Shown here: in pieces, positions 17,039 through 25,903 of the stretch
Layout of the letters: the number at the start of each line of letters is the position of its first letter
Numbering within the stretch: position 1 is the stretch's first letter
Origin: AP-16 sp046727735
GTDB taxonomy: Bacteria > Pseudomonadota > Alphaproteobacteria > Rhizobiales > Xanthobacteraceae
Length of the DNA: 64,000 nt
Assembly: GCA_046727735.1 (NCBI GenBank)
Contig: JBKPDF010000007.1
Span: 62,001-126,000, forward strand
Direction of reading: 5' to 3'
Program-made: the position numbers and the translations under genes
The notes under the pieces: generated by a model
The model's database searches: none
What the model saw: the letters and a program-made list of their open reading frames with translations, nothing else
What the model was told of the DNA's origin: nothing

Positions 17039-20000
17039 GAGCCGTTCGCATCCGCGGCCGCGACCAGCGACCATTCCTTGACCCGCGCCAGATGGTCGTA
17101 ATCGCCGTAGCGCGCTTTCCACATCGGATGGACGAGCGAGCGGAACGGCTGCTCTTCGCTGTCGAAACGCCTGATCACCTCGGTGAAGCGCGCCAGTGCG
17201 CGGTCGGCTTGGCCGTCCGGGGTGCCGTCCTTGAAGTCGATCGGCACTTCCTCGCCGGCGGGCTCGCCGCCCTTGAGCTGCACATAAACCAGCGCGGCCA
17301 CCGAGCCGCGAGGAATTTCCGGAAAGCCGCCATTGCGCAAGATGGCGGCTTCGAGCGTCAGCTGCGGCGCGAACCCGGCGCGGACCTGCTTCTCGGTGCG
17401 CACTTCGCCGGTCTTGTAATCGACGATCACGTACGCGCCGCTGGTCGTCTGGTCGATGCGGTCGGCGCGGGCGGCGAGCCGAAAACCGTGATCGCGCAGC
17501 GGGATCGTGATCTCGCCGCGGATTTCCGCGTGGCTTTTGGCAAGGTCGGCACGCCGGACCGCGTCCCAGCCGACGAACCACTCCGCGATGCGCTTGAACC
17601 GCGGCCACCAGAACGCGCGCGCTTCGGGAAAATCCTCGAGCGGACCGAAACGCTCGGTGCCGAACCGCAGCAGTTCGGCCACGGCGTCGGGCGGCAGAGC
17701 TTCCGCAAAGCGTCGGGTGAAATCGCCGATCGCATTGTGCACGAGGTTGCCGCGATCGCGCGCCCCGGGCGGCGTATTGACGGGGTCCAGCGGCCCGAGC
17801 TTCAGCACATGCTTGGCGTAGATCGTGTACGGATCGCGCAACCAATGCTCGACATCGGTGACGGTCAGGTATTTGGGGCGCGCCGTGCGGGGCGGCTTGG
17901 GCGCTGGAGGTTCGGTCAGCACGCGAGGCGCGCGATCGAGCGTGCGAGCGAGGGCGATATAGCGGCTGCCCCGGACCCGCACCTCGTTCCAACGTGTCGT
18001 GCCGGCGACGGCCGCCATGCGCTGCAGAAATCGCGAGGCGACCGTCGGGGCGCCGCCGAGCTTTTCGGCGCGCGAGAGAATCACCCGTTCGGCACCCAGG
18101 CAGTGTGCGAAATCGTGCGCGGAAAGCCCGATGCGGCGCTCCGGCAGATCGAGGCCCAATTCCTGGCGCATGGGCCTGCTGAGCCAGGGATCGCTGTGCG
18201 CCTCGGGCGGCCAGGATCCTTCGACGAGGCCGCCGACCACGACGGTGTCGAAGCTTAGCAGGCGCGCTTCCAATGGACCCAGGATGTGCACGCGAGCGCC
18301 GGGCTGCGGCTTCGGGTACACCGTCCGAGCGGCGATGACGGCGCGAAACAGATCGGGGTAGTCGGGCGGTTCGAGGACGAGATCGTCGGCCGCAGCGCGA
18401 GCCGCAATTTCATCGAAGGTTGCGGCGAGCGCGATCCCATCCTCGCCGGCGAACGCCGGCACGAAACCGACCGCATCGCGGGCGAGCGCGGCGATGACGT
18501 CGCGATGACGCGCGGCGAGCTCTCCGAACCGCTGCGAACCTGCGTTGGTTTCGAGCGGTGCGAGCGCGCCGGCCAGCCGATCGATCAGCGCTGCCGCGGC
18601 GTCGAGCTCGGGCTCAGTGAGATGCGCCCGAGAATCGCGCGGGTGCAGTTTCGGGCGCTCGCGCCGGAACGCGGCTAGCGCGTGGGCAAGACCGGCCGAG
18701 CCCGGCCGCGGCGCCGGGCCACGCAGCAGCGCTCGCTCGAGCGCCGCGACCGCGCTCGCGTGATCCCGTTCCGCTCCCAAGCGGAGCAGCGGGTGTTTCA
18801 GCAGAGCGAGCAGGTTCACCGGAGGCAGCCCGGACAAAGCTGTTTCGGCGGCAAGGCGCGCGAACACGCCGGCGCGGGTCTCGGCCAGCGATGTACCGCG
18901 CGAATCCTCGTAGCCTACGCTCCAACGGCCGAGCGCGGCCGCGACACGGCGAGCGAGCGCGCGATCGGCGGTCACCAACGCGACCCTGGTGCCTGCAGCC
19001 TCGATCGCCTCGCGCAACGCGACCGCGATCGCGTTCGCCTCCTCCTCGGCATTTGCTGCCTCGATCACGGCGATCCCGTCGAGGCCCTCCTCAAGCGAGC
19101 GGTCGTCGAGGCGCTGCGTCCAGCGCTCGGTCGTCGAAGCCGGTCGAAAGGCTTCGCTGACGAGCCGCGCCCGGGCTCGGTGCGGCTCGCCGAGATCGAC
19201 CACGAATTGCCGATCCATGCCGATCCGCCGCAGAAGCATGTGCATGGCGAATTGCGGGTGCCCGACCGCCGCGGCCGACGCTGCCTCCTCCCCTGCCGCC
19301 ATGTGGCCCGCAATGGCGTCCCAAGCGGTGCGGTCGAGCTCGGTATCGAGCCCCGGCAGCACGAGCGCCCCGTTCGGCAGCGCCGCAATCGTGCTCAGCA
19401 AGGCCGCGGTCGTGGGCATCGATCCGGTTGAGCCCGCGGCGATGACGGGCCCGGCTTGCCATTCGGCAATCCGCAGAATTTCCGCCTCGAGCAGGCGATC
19501 GCGGCGCTTGGCGGCATCGATCCGGCCGCGCTCGGCGAGAATGGCGGGCCATGCCTCGCGCGCGATCTTCAGAAATTGCAACGACAGCTGCCAATAGCGA
19601 TCGAATCGCTCCGGAACGAGCCGGTCGAGCCGATCCCAGGGAACTTGTCGGGTCGTCATGTCGTCGATCACGCGGCCGAGCTCGTCGGCGAGCGCAAGCG
19701 CCGCGGCCGGAGTGCGGGCGACGAGCGGAGAGCCCCGCGCGCCCCGCACCTCGGGCGCGGCGGCCCATTGCGTGATCAGTCGGGCGAGGAGCAATCGCCG
19801 CTCGAGCGCCTCCATTGCGGAAGGCAAGTCGAGCGAGGCCGCGCGGGCTGCGTCCGCAAAGATGAATTCGTCCTCGTCGATGTCGCCAAGCGCGACGAAG
19901 CGTGGCAGCACGGCAGCGTCGCGCCCGAGCACGTCAAGAAACATTTCGGCCGCGGCTTGGCAGGCGCGGCGCGTCGGCAGGTAGATGGTCGCGGCGGAGA

Positions 20001-20115
20001 TCGCCAGCGGATCGGGCCCGGGAAAATCCGGGACCAGCGTGCCGTTGGCGAGCGCGTGGATGAGCGTCGGCAAGAACGGGCGCGAGGCCGGAATGGTGAA
20101 GACGCGCGGGATCAC
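17035..20115 (-). CDS. addB: Double-strand break repair protein AddB
   Basis: 1026 residues, alphaproteobacterial AddB type. It partners AddA in the end-processing complex; it carries a degenerate helicase fold and a second nuclease domain. Visible: an N-terminal segment with YLPTRRACQAAAEMF, a motif VVVGGLVEGSWPP in the helicase-like core, and a C-terminal PD-(D/E)XK nuclease motif VIVDYKTGEVRTEKQ at about residues 900-925. The start ATG 20115 lies 3 nt downstream of the murU stop, and the stop overlaps addA, so murU-addB-addA are co-transcribed. Confidence 0.93.
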   Translation of the reverse strand: MIPRVFTIPASRPFLPTLIHALANGTLVPDFPGPDPLAISAATIYLPTRRACQAAAEMFLDVLGRDAAVLPRFVALGDIDEDEFIFADAARAASLDLPSAMEALERRLLLARLITQWAAAPEVRGARGSPLVARTPAAALALADELGRVIDDMTTRQVPWDRLDRLVPERFDRYWQLSLQFLKIAREAWPAILAERGRIDAAKRRDRLLEAEILRIAEWQAGPVIAAGSTGSMPTTAALLSTIAALPNGALVLPGLDTELDRTAWDAIAGHMAAGEEAASAAAVGHPQFAMHMLLRRIGMDRQFVVDLGEPHRARARLVSEAFRPASTTERWTQRLDDRSLEEGLDGIAVIEAANAEEEANAIAVALREAIEAAGTRVALVTADRALARRVAAALGRWSVGYEDSRGTSLAETRAGVFARLAAETALSGLPPVNLLALLKHPLLRLGAERDHASAVAALERALLRGPAPRPGSAGLAHALAAFRRERPKLHPRDSRAHLTEPELDAAAALIDRLAGALAPLETNAGSQRFGELAARHRDVIAALARDAVGFVPAFAGEDGIALAATFDEIAARAAADDLVLEPPDYPDLFRAVIAARTVYPKPQPGARVHILGPLEARLLSFDTVVVGGLVEGSWPPEAHSDPWLSRPMRQELGLDLPERRIGLSAHDFAHCLGAERVILSRAEKLGGAPTVASRFLQRMAAVAGTTRWNEVRVRGSRYIALARTLDRAPRVLTEPPAPKPPRTARPKYLTVTDVEHWLRDPYTIYAKHVLKLGPLDPVNTPPGARDRGNLVHNAIGDFTRRFAEALPPDAVAELLRFGTERFGPLEDFPEARAFWWPRFKRIAEWFVGWDAVRRADLAKSHAEIRGEITIPLRDHGFRLAARADRIDQTTSGAYVIVDYKTGEVRTEKQVRAGFAPQLTLEAAILRNGGFPEIPRGSVAALVYVQLKGGEPAGEEVPIDFKDGTPDGQADRALARFTEVIRRFDSEEQPFRSLVHPMWKARYGDYDHLARVKEWSLVAAADANGS

Positions 20116-20118
20116 GGC

Positions 20119-20856
20119 CTACGCGGCGCTCGCGAGGATGGCGGCTTCGGCTTCGGCGACCGCTTCGGGCGCGCCGACATGGATCCACAAACCCTCCATG
20201 CGCAACCCATGGAGGCGCCCCGCCGCGGCCGCGCGGTCGAACAGGACGTTGAGCGGGAACGGCCCATCCGGGGCCGCCGCGAACAAAGCCGGTGCGAGGA
20301 TGGCAACACCCGCATAGACGAACGGCACGATTTCGCGTTCGGCGCGCGGAGCAAGCCGTCCGTCGGCCCCGACCGAAAAGTCGCCCCGCCCGCGATAGCC
20401 GATGCTGGTGACGGTCGGCGCGAGCAGCAGCAGCGCGTCCATGATCGCCGGATCGAACGCGACGGCGAGCCGATCGAGATTGGGCGTCACGCCCTCGATC
20501 CAGATAGTGTCGGAATTGATGTGATAGAACGGATCGGGGCCGAGTTTGGGAAGCGCATTCAGCGCGCCGCCGCCCGTACCCAGCAGAAGGCCTCGCTCAT
20601 CCGAGAGCACGATGCGGGGCTTGAGCCGCGATGCGAGATGCCGCTGCATCTGATCCGGGAAATGATGGACGTTGACGACGGCGAGCTCGACCTCGGCGGC
20701 CGCGAGGCGATCCAGCGCGTGGTCGATGAGCGCCTTGCCGCCGACTTCGACCAGAGGCTTCGGGATTTTTTCGGTGATCGGCCGCATGCGGATGCCGAGC
20801 CCCGCCGCCAGCACCATGGCGCGGCGTGGCCGGTCCGGGGAACGCGGGCTCAGCAT
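20119..20856 (-). CDS. murU: MurU-like nucleotidyltransferase (N-acetylmuramate-1-phosphate uridylyltransferase)
   Basis: 245 residues. NTP-transferase fold with signature MVLAAGLGIRMRPITEKIPK and PLVEVGGKALIDHAL; a later acidic pair in HINSDTIW would bind metal. In the recycling pathway that bypasses de novo UDP-MurNAc synthesis, MurU converts MurNAc-1-phosphate to UDP-MurNAc. Immediately upstream is a gene whose C-terminal half looks like AmgK, the sugar kinase that makes the MurU substrate, which strongly supports the call over a general sugar nucleotidyltransferase. A 219-bp gap separates the two. Confidence 0.85.
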   Translation of the reverse strand: MLSPRSPDRPRRAMVLAAGLGIRMRPITEKIPKPLVEVGGKALIDHALDRLAAAEVELAVVNVHHFPDQMQRHLASRLKPRIVLSDERGLLLGTGGGALNALPKLGPDPFYHINSDTIWIEGVTPNLDRLAVAFDPAIMDALLLLAPTVTSIGYRGRGDFSVGADGRLAPRAEREIVPFVYAGVAILAPALFAAAPDGPFPLNVLFDRAAAAGRLHGLRMEGLWIHVGAPEAVAEAEAAILASAA

Positions 20857-21024
20857 GCGGAATGCTCCGGAGCGGCCGGGAAGGAAGCGCGATTCGCGGG
20901 CCGGAACCTAGCAAATCGCGCGCGAGGGAAACACGCGTCTATAACCGGAAAATGACCCCAAGCGGGCCAATAAAGCCTCGTATCCCAATGAAACTTCGTA
21001 CCGCCACGTCGTCTTTCCTCGTGC

Positions 21025-21043
21025 CCCGAGTTGCTCGGGTTTT
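21025..21043 (+). terminator. Hairpin with T-tract in the murU/tsaE-amgK gap, plus-strand orientation
   Basis: CCCGAG-TTG-CTCGGG followed by TTTT, a short intrinsic-terminator shape reading rightwards. No plus-strand gene precedes it, so either it ends an unannotated small transcript starting near 20940 (a TATAAC box is there) or it is chance. The stem is only 6 bp. Confidence 0.3.
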
Positions 21044-21075
21044 CCACATCTCGGGCCGGCCCGCAGCCCGCTTGC

Positions 21076-22611
21076 TCAGGTCGGGGCAGGAACGTTTGCG
21101 TCATACCAGGCTTTCAGCGCCGCCAAGCTCGAGTGCGCGAGCGAGCGTTTCAGATACCCATAGACCCGCGGCAGGTGCCGTAAGTATTGCGGCTTGCCAT
21201 CCCGGCGATCGAGGCGGGCGAAAATCCCCAGAATTTTGGTGGCGCGCTGCGCCCCCATGGTGGCGTAGAGCTGTAGGAAGTCCGCGGCCTCGAATCCCGG
21301 ATCGGACGCCTGGCGAGCCCGCACATAGCCGCCCAGCAGCGCCATTTCCAGCCGCTCCGGCACGTCGACGCGGGCGTCCTGCAGCAGCGATACGAGATCG
21401 TAAGCAGCCGGGCCGACCAGCGCGTCCTGGAAATCGATGAGCCCGATCCGGGCCATCCCCTGGCGCTGCGGCAGCCACAACAGATTGGGAGAGTGATAGT
21501 CGCGCAGCACCCAGGTGCGCGGCGCCGCAAGCGCAGGACCGAGCGCGGCGCGCCACAGCTCCGGAAATTCCGATTTCGCCGCCGCCTCGGCGGGCCGGTT
21601 GCGATGCGGCAGGTACCACTCGACCAGCAATTCCGCCTCGATCAGGAAGGCGTCGAGATCGTATGCCGGCAAGACATGGTCGATACGTGGCGCCACCGGC
21701 AGCACGTGCGGCAGTTTTTGCCGGTGCAAGGCGACGAGCACGTCGACGGCCGTGGCATAGCGCTCCCTGACAGGTGCCGGAGGATTGCCCGTCGCAACGC
21801 CCTCGGCGCCGAGATCCTCGAGCACCAGCAGACCCTCCGCCAGGTCCGCCGCATAGATCTCCGGCGCGGAGAAGCCGCGCGCGCGCAGCGCCCGCGCGAT
21901 CGCGACGAACGGCTTCACGTCCTCGGCGAGATGCGCGATGGCGCTGTAGGGCTTGCCATCCCGCAAAGGCGGCCCGTCCGGGCGGCGCGGCGCATTCATG
22001 AGAATCGCCGCGTCGCGGTCGCTGACGAGCCGTTCGTAGATGCGGGTCGAGGCATCGCCCTGCAGGAAACGGCGCTCGGCGCCGCCAAAACCGGCCTGCT
22101 CGAGGAACCGCCAGATTGCAAACGTGCGCGCCATCCTGGTTGCGAGCGACCCCAACGCGGTGACGGTCGCTTCGCGATATGTCGGGCCGACCGTAGGGGC
22201 GAGGTGGAGGGCAATATCCAATCGATCGGCCGGCAAGAGGCCATCGGCGCGATCGGGCCATTCGAGCAGCGCGGCAGCGCCCTCGATCGCTTCCTCGATC
22301 CCAAGCTCGGCGAGCTCGCGGGGCTCGGAGATCCGATACAGATCGGCATGCACCAGCGGGAATTGCGGCAGCGCGTAGCTCTGGATCAGCGTGAACGTCG
22401 GGCTCGGCACTTCGAGCCGCTCGTCGCCGGCGAGATGCCGGATCAGCGCGCGGGCGAACGTCGTCTTGCCGGCGCCGAGGTCGCCGGAGAGGGTGACGAG
22501 ATCGCCCGGGGCGAGAATGGCGGCGACATCCACGGCCAGCCGCTGCGTCGCCTGCTCGCTCGGCAGCACGAGAGTGTGGCTTGCCGCGGTCGAATTGGCC
22601 TGAACCTGCAA
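21076..22611 (-). CDS. tsaE: TsaE - AmgK fusion: tRNA t6A ATPase joined to a cell-wall sugar kinase
   Basis: 511 residues if the TTG at 22611 is the start, 15 nt after the divL stop; an ATG at 22677 would overlap divL. Residues about 14-143 are TsaE, the ATPase that supports t6A37 formation by TsaB-TsaD: Walker A SGDLGAGKTTFARALI, HADLYRI, LLEWPDR. Residues about 163-498 are an aminoglycoside-phosphotransferase-like kinase: VLEDLG, catalytic VLRDYHSPNLLW and metal-binding GLIDFQDALVGPAAYDL. This half matches AmgK, which phosphorylates MurNAc/GlcNAc at the anomeric position in recycling; murU downstream completes the path. The same fusion is, from memory, common in Rhizobiales. Confidence 0.85.
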   Translation of the reverse strand: MQVQANSTAASHTLVLPSEQATQRLAVDVAAILAPGDLVTLSGDLGAGKTTFARALIRHLAGDERLEVPSPTFTLIQSYALPQFPLVHADLYRISEPRELAELGIEEAIEGAAALLEWPDRADGLLPADRLDIALHLAPTVGPTYREATVTALGSLATRMARTFAIWRFLEQAGFGGAERRFLQGDASTRIYERLVSDRDAAILMNAPRRPDGPPLRDGKPYSAIAHLAEDVKPFVAIARALRARGFSAPEIYAADLAEGLLVLEDLGAEGVATGNPPAPVRERYATAVDVLVALHRQKLPHVLPVAPRIDHVLPAYDLDAFLIEAELLVEWYLPHRNRPAEAAAKSEFPELWRAALGPALAAPRTWVLRDYHSPNLLWLPQRQGMARIGLIDFQDALVGPAAYDLVSLLQDARVDVPERLEMALLGGYVRARQASDPGFEAADFLQLYATMGAQRATKILGIFARLDRRDGKPQYLRHLPRVYGYLKRSLAHSSLAALKAWYDANVPAPT

Positions 22612-22625
22612 CCTGCTGCGCCTCG

Positions 22626-25145
22626 CTACTCGGCCGCGGCGGCCCGTTCCGCCACATGCTCCAGCGGGAAGGCACAAACGACCGTGGTGCCGCGCCCCGG
22701 CGCGGAATCCAGACTGACCGTACCACCGTGCAGCTCGACGAACGAGCGTACGATCGACAAGCCCAGTCCGGTGCCGCGATGCCGCGAGCCCAGCGCGTGG
22801 CTCTCGAAGCGATCGAACACGCGATCCTGGATTTCGGTGGGAATGCCGGGGCCGCGGTCGGTGACCCGGAACAACACGGCGTCGCTACGCCGTTCGGCCG
22901 CGAGCGTCACGACCTCGCCCGGCGGTGAAAAGCCGATGGCGTTGGCCAAGAGATTATACAGAATTTGCCGCAGCCGCCGCTCGTCGGCCGTGAAGCTGCC
23001 GATTCCGGCATTGGCGCGAACCTCGATCTCGAGACCGTGCTCGGCCAGTCGTTCGCGCACCGCGTCCGCGGTCGCATCCATGATGGCGCGAATGTCGACG
23101 GGCCCGAGGTCCAGCGTCATGACGCCGGCATCGATGGTGGCGAGATCGAGGATGTCGTTGATGATCGCGAGCAGCGATGCGCTCGAGGAATTGATGTAAC
23201 CGAGATATTCCCGCTGCTTGTCGCCGAGCCGGCCGGTCGCCGGATCTTCGAGCAATTGCGCGAATCCGATGATGTTCGTCAGCGGCGAGCGCAGTTCGTA
23301 GGAAACCAGGTGGACGAAATCGTTCTTGAGATCGTAGGCGGTCTGCAGCGCTTCGTTGCGCTCGCGCAACGCGCGCTCGACGTTGACCGAGTCGGTGACG
23401 TCCTGGAATGTGACCAGCGTTGCGCCGTCCGGCAGCGGCATGGTGGCGCAATCGATGACGGTGCCGTCCTTGCGCTCGAGCCGCTTCGAGATCGACTGGC
23501 GATGTTCGAGCCCGGTCACCGCCCCGCGCAGCACTTGCCAAGTCAGGTCATCCGCATGCAGCGCCTGGCAGGCGGCGATGATCGCCTCCACATGGGGCCG
23601 GTCGGCCAACAGCGCGGGCAGCAGGCGCCACATCCGGGAGAACGCCGGATTGAACAGCCGCAGCCGGCCGTCGCTGCCGAATACGGCGACCCCTTCGGAG
23701 AGATGATCGAGCGTTTCGCCCTGCACTCGGATCAAGGCGTCGAAGCGCCGCTTGAGCTCCAGCGCTTCGGTGACGTCATCGAACAGATAGGTGACGCCGC
23801 CTTCGGGATTGGGCGTAGTGACGACCCGCAAGGTACGGCCGTCCGGGACATGCCACAGATGCTCCTGGGCTTCGACGGCGCGATAGGCTTCGTGGAGTTG
23901 ATTCCTCCACAAACGGAAATCCGCCTGTTCGGGAAGCTTGCGCGTTGCGCGCAATTGATCGAGCAACGCGCCGTCGCTCGGCTGCTGATCCAGAAACTCG
24001 CTCGGCAAACCCCAAAGCGCCCGATACGCGGAGTTGTAGAACGCAAGACGGTGGTCGGTGCCGAAGATCGCGACCGCCGTCGGGAGCTGGTCCAGCGTGC
24101 GCCGATGCGCCTCGATGGTGCGGGCGAGCTCGCTGCGCGTCGCTTCGACCTCGGTGACGTCGATGCCGATGCCGGCACGGCCGTTGCGGGTGGCGAGATC
24201 GAACACGTCGAAGATCCGCCGCGTCCCGGCGACGATCACGGGGAGCCGCGCGGCATAGGGTTCGTCCACAGCGCGTGCGGCGCCGAGATCGGCGCGCGCG
24301 GTCGCGTCGAGTAGTTCGAGCCCCCGCGCGACCGCCTCGGCGGCATCGCGCGCCTCGACAGCCTGTGCGTAAGCCGGATTCACCCAGGTCGTGCGGCCCA
24401 CGACGTCGGAAGCCCAGATCGGCGACGGCAAGGCTTCGATGAGCGTGCGGATCGCGTCGACGTCGCGCAGCAACTTGCCATGGCGTGTGGTGAGCTCGAC
24501 CAGCTCGCGTTTGATGCCGCTCACTTCCCTGAGGCGCAGCACGGCCCGGCCGCCGATCGCGCGGCCTTCCGCCTCGAATTGGCGGCCCGAGACCGCGGTG
24601 AGCGCCATGACGAAGCCCTGCCCGCGCGAGCGCAGCGCCTCGACGGCCCGCTCCATCCCGCGGGCGTCCTCGGCATCGAGCCATGTCGAGAACGCCAGGA
24701 TGCGACGCGCGACCGGAACCGAGTTGATGATGCCGGCATCGCCGAGCACCTCCGCTTCATCGCCGTGCGCGTCCCAGACGATCACGACCTGCGGGTCGGC
24801 CAACAGCAGCGCATGAGCACGATCGACCTGCTCGCGCAACCGGACGATCTCGGTAAGCTCGGCGGCGGTCGCGCGCTGCGCGCGCCGGCGCGTCCGCAGC
24901 AGGCTGATCGCAGTGACGACCGCAAACGATACGACTCCGACGACGAGGGCCAGCGCCGCGAGTTCATGGCGATGCAGCTGTGCGAGGGCGCTCGCGTAGG
25001 TGCCGAGTTCGAAGAAAATCCGCGGCTCGGCGGCAGCCGGTTGCGCGGCCACGCAAGCGAGGACAACGGTCAGGGATTTCGCAAGGACGCGTGCGCGCCG
25101 CTCAGCCCGAAAGCCTCCGGCCTTCGCCCGGATCGTTTCCGGCAT
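22626..25145 (-). CDS. divL: DivL-type PAS-containing tyrosine pseudo-histidine kinase
   Basis: 839 residues from ATG 25145. N-terminal hydrophobic segments at about 20-39 and 61-83, then PAS-like modules (around 225-330, 345-465, 475-590), a DHp helix and an HATPase domain. The phosphoacceptor motif reads HLVSYELRSPL: the usual His is Tyr616, the hallmark of Caulobacter DivL, which does not act as an ordinary kinase but relays the DivK phosphorylation state to CckA and so to CtrA. The ATP-lid region is retained (RQILYNLLANAIGFS, DRGPGIP, RHRGTGLGLSIV). It precedes tsaE-amgK by 14 nt. An ordinary PAS histidine kinase with a chance substitution is less likely given the architecture. Confidence 0.85.
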   Translation of the reverse strand: MPETIRAKAGGFRAERRARVLAKSLTVVLACVAAQPAAAEPRIFFELGTYASALAQLHRHELAALALVVGVVSFAVVTAISLLRTRRRAQRATAAELTEIVRLREQVDRAHALLLADPQVVIVWDAHGDEAEVLGDAGIINSVPVARRILAFSTWLDAEDARGMERAVEALRSRGQGFVMALTAVSGRQFEAEGRAIGGRAVLRLREVSGIKRELVELTTRHGKLLRDVDAIRTLIEALPSPIWASDVVGRTTWVNPAYAQAVEARDAAEAVARGLELLDATARADLGAARAVDEPYAARLPVIVAGTRRIFDVFDLATRNGRAGIGIDVTEVEATRSELARTIEAHRRTLDQLPTAVAIFGTDHRLAFYNSAYRALWGLPSEFLDQQPSDGALLDQLRATRKLPEQADFRLWRNQLHEAYRAVEAQEHLWHVPDGRTLRVVTTPNPEGGVTYLFDDVTEALELKRRFDALIRVQGETLDHLSEGVAVFGSDGRLRLFNPAFSRMWRLLPALLADRPHVEAIIAACQALHADDLTWQVLRGAVTGLEHRQSISKRLERKDGTVIDCATMPLPDGATLVTFQDVTDSVNVERALRERNEALQTAYDLKNDFVHLVSYELRSPLTNIIGFAQLLEDPATGRLGDKQREYLGYINSSSASLLAIINDILDLATIDAGVMTLDLGPVDIRAIMDATADAVRERLAEHGLEIEVRANAGIGSFTADERRLRQILYNLLANAIGFSPPGEVVTLAAERRSDAVLFRVTDRGPGIPTEIQDRVFDRFESHALGSRHRGTGLGLSIVRSFVELHGGTVSLDSAPGRGTTVVCAFPLEHVAERAAAAE

Positions 25146-25444
25146 CCCCCCGCCTCTGTTCGGCCTGCGATCGCGCCGCCGGACGAGGACGCCACTGGGG
25201 CCCGGCGGTGCCGCGGGCAAGCTCCGCCGTGCTGCCCGCGAATCGCCGCCAATGTACCTCCGATGCGGTCAAACGCTAAGAGGAAACGCGGTGAACGCCT
25301 TGAAAAGTCGCAAAGACGCGGAGCGGACCGGACCCGACTTGCGCGATCGAGTTCGCGTTCGAGAGGCTCGGGGACGGCTGCGATGGGCGTTGCGCTCGAG
25401 GATTCGCGAGCAGCGCCACGCGTGCCGCGGCCCCACCGATGCGG
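25146..25444. other. 299-bp gap between dut and divL with no recognisable gene
   Basis: Short frames on both strands are Arg/Ala-rich shadows without homology that I recognise. I see no tRNA, repeat or convincing terminator. It probably holds the divL promoter on the minus strand. Confidence 0.5.
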
Positions 25445-25903
25445 TCAGGCGCTGCCGGTCGAGCCGAATCCGCCGCCGCTGCGCCCGGTATCATCGAGCT
25501 GGTCGACTTCGCTGATTCGAGCGCGCAAGCTCGACGCGATCACCAATTGGGCGACGCGCATGCCGCGCGTCACCGTGAACGGTTCGCGCCCGAGATTCAC
25601 CAGCAGGACCTGGATCTCGCCGCGATAATCCGCATCGATCGTTCCTGGCGCGTTGAGCACGGTCACACCGGACCGCAACGCGAGCCCGGAGCGCGGTCGC
25701 ACTTGCGCTTCGGTGCCGGGCGGCAGGGCGAGCGCGATCCCGGTGGGGATCGCCGCCCATGCGCCCGGCGCGATCACCATCGGCCGGTCCTGCGCAGTCG
25801 CCGCAAAGAGATCGCAGCCGGACGCGTGCTCCGATTGATAGGCGGGCAATGGGAGGCCGGCAGCATGCGGCAGTCGCGCCAGCCGGATCTCGATCTCCTT
25901 CAT
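25445..25903 (-). CDS. dut: dUTP diphosphatase
   Basis: 152 residues from ATG 25903, overlapping the coaBC stop by 4 nt. Hydrolyses dUTP to dUMP and pyrophosphate, keeping uracil out of DNA and supplying dTMP synthesis. The five trimeric dUTPase motifs are present: SGCDLFA, PRSGLALRSGV, GTIDADYRGEIQV, RVAQLVI and the C-terminal GRSGGGFGSTGS, whose Gly/Ser-rich end closes over the active site. The coaBC-dut order is the one found in many Proteobacteria. Confidence 0.97.
   Translation of the reverse strand: MKEIEIRLARLPHAAGLPLPAYQSEHASGCDLFAATAQDRPMVIAPGAWAAIPTGIALALPPGTEAQVRPRSGLALRSGVTVLNAPGTIDADYRGEIQVLLVNLGREPFTVTRGMRVAQLVIASSLRARISEVDQLDDTGRSGGGFGSTGSA

Noticed and set aside
13616..17992. 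AddA frame extended far upstream
   Set aside because: The part above 17038 is a shadow of addB; the ATG at 17038 overlaps the addB stop and gives the family N-terminus.
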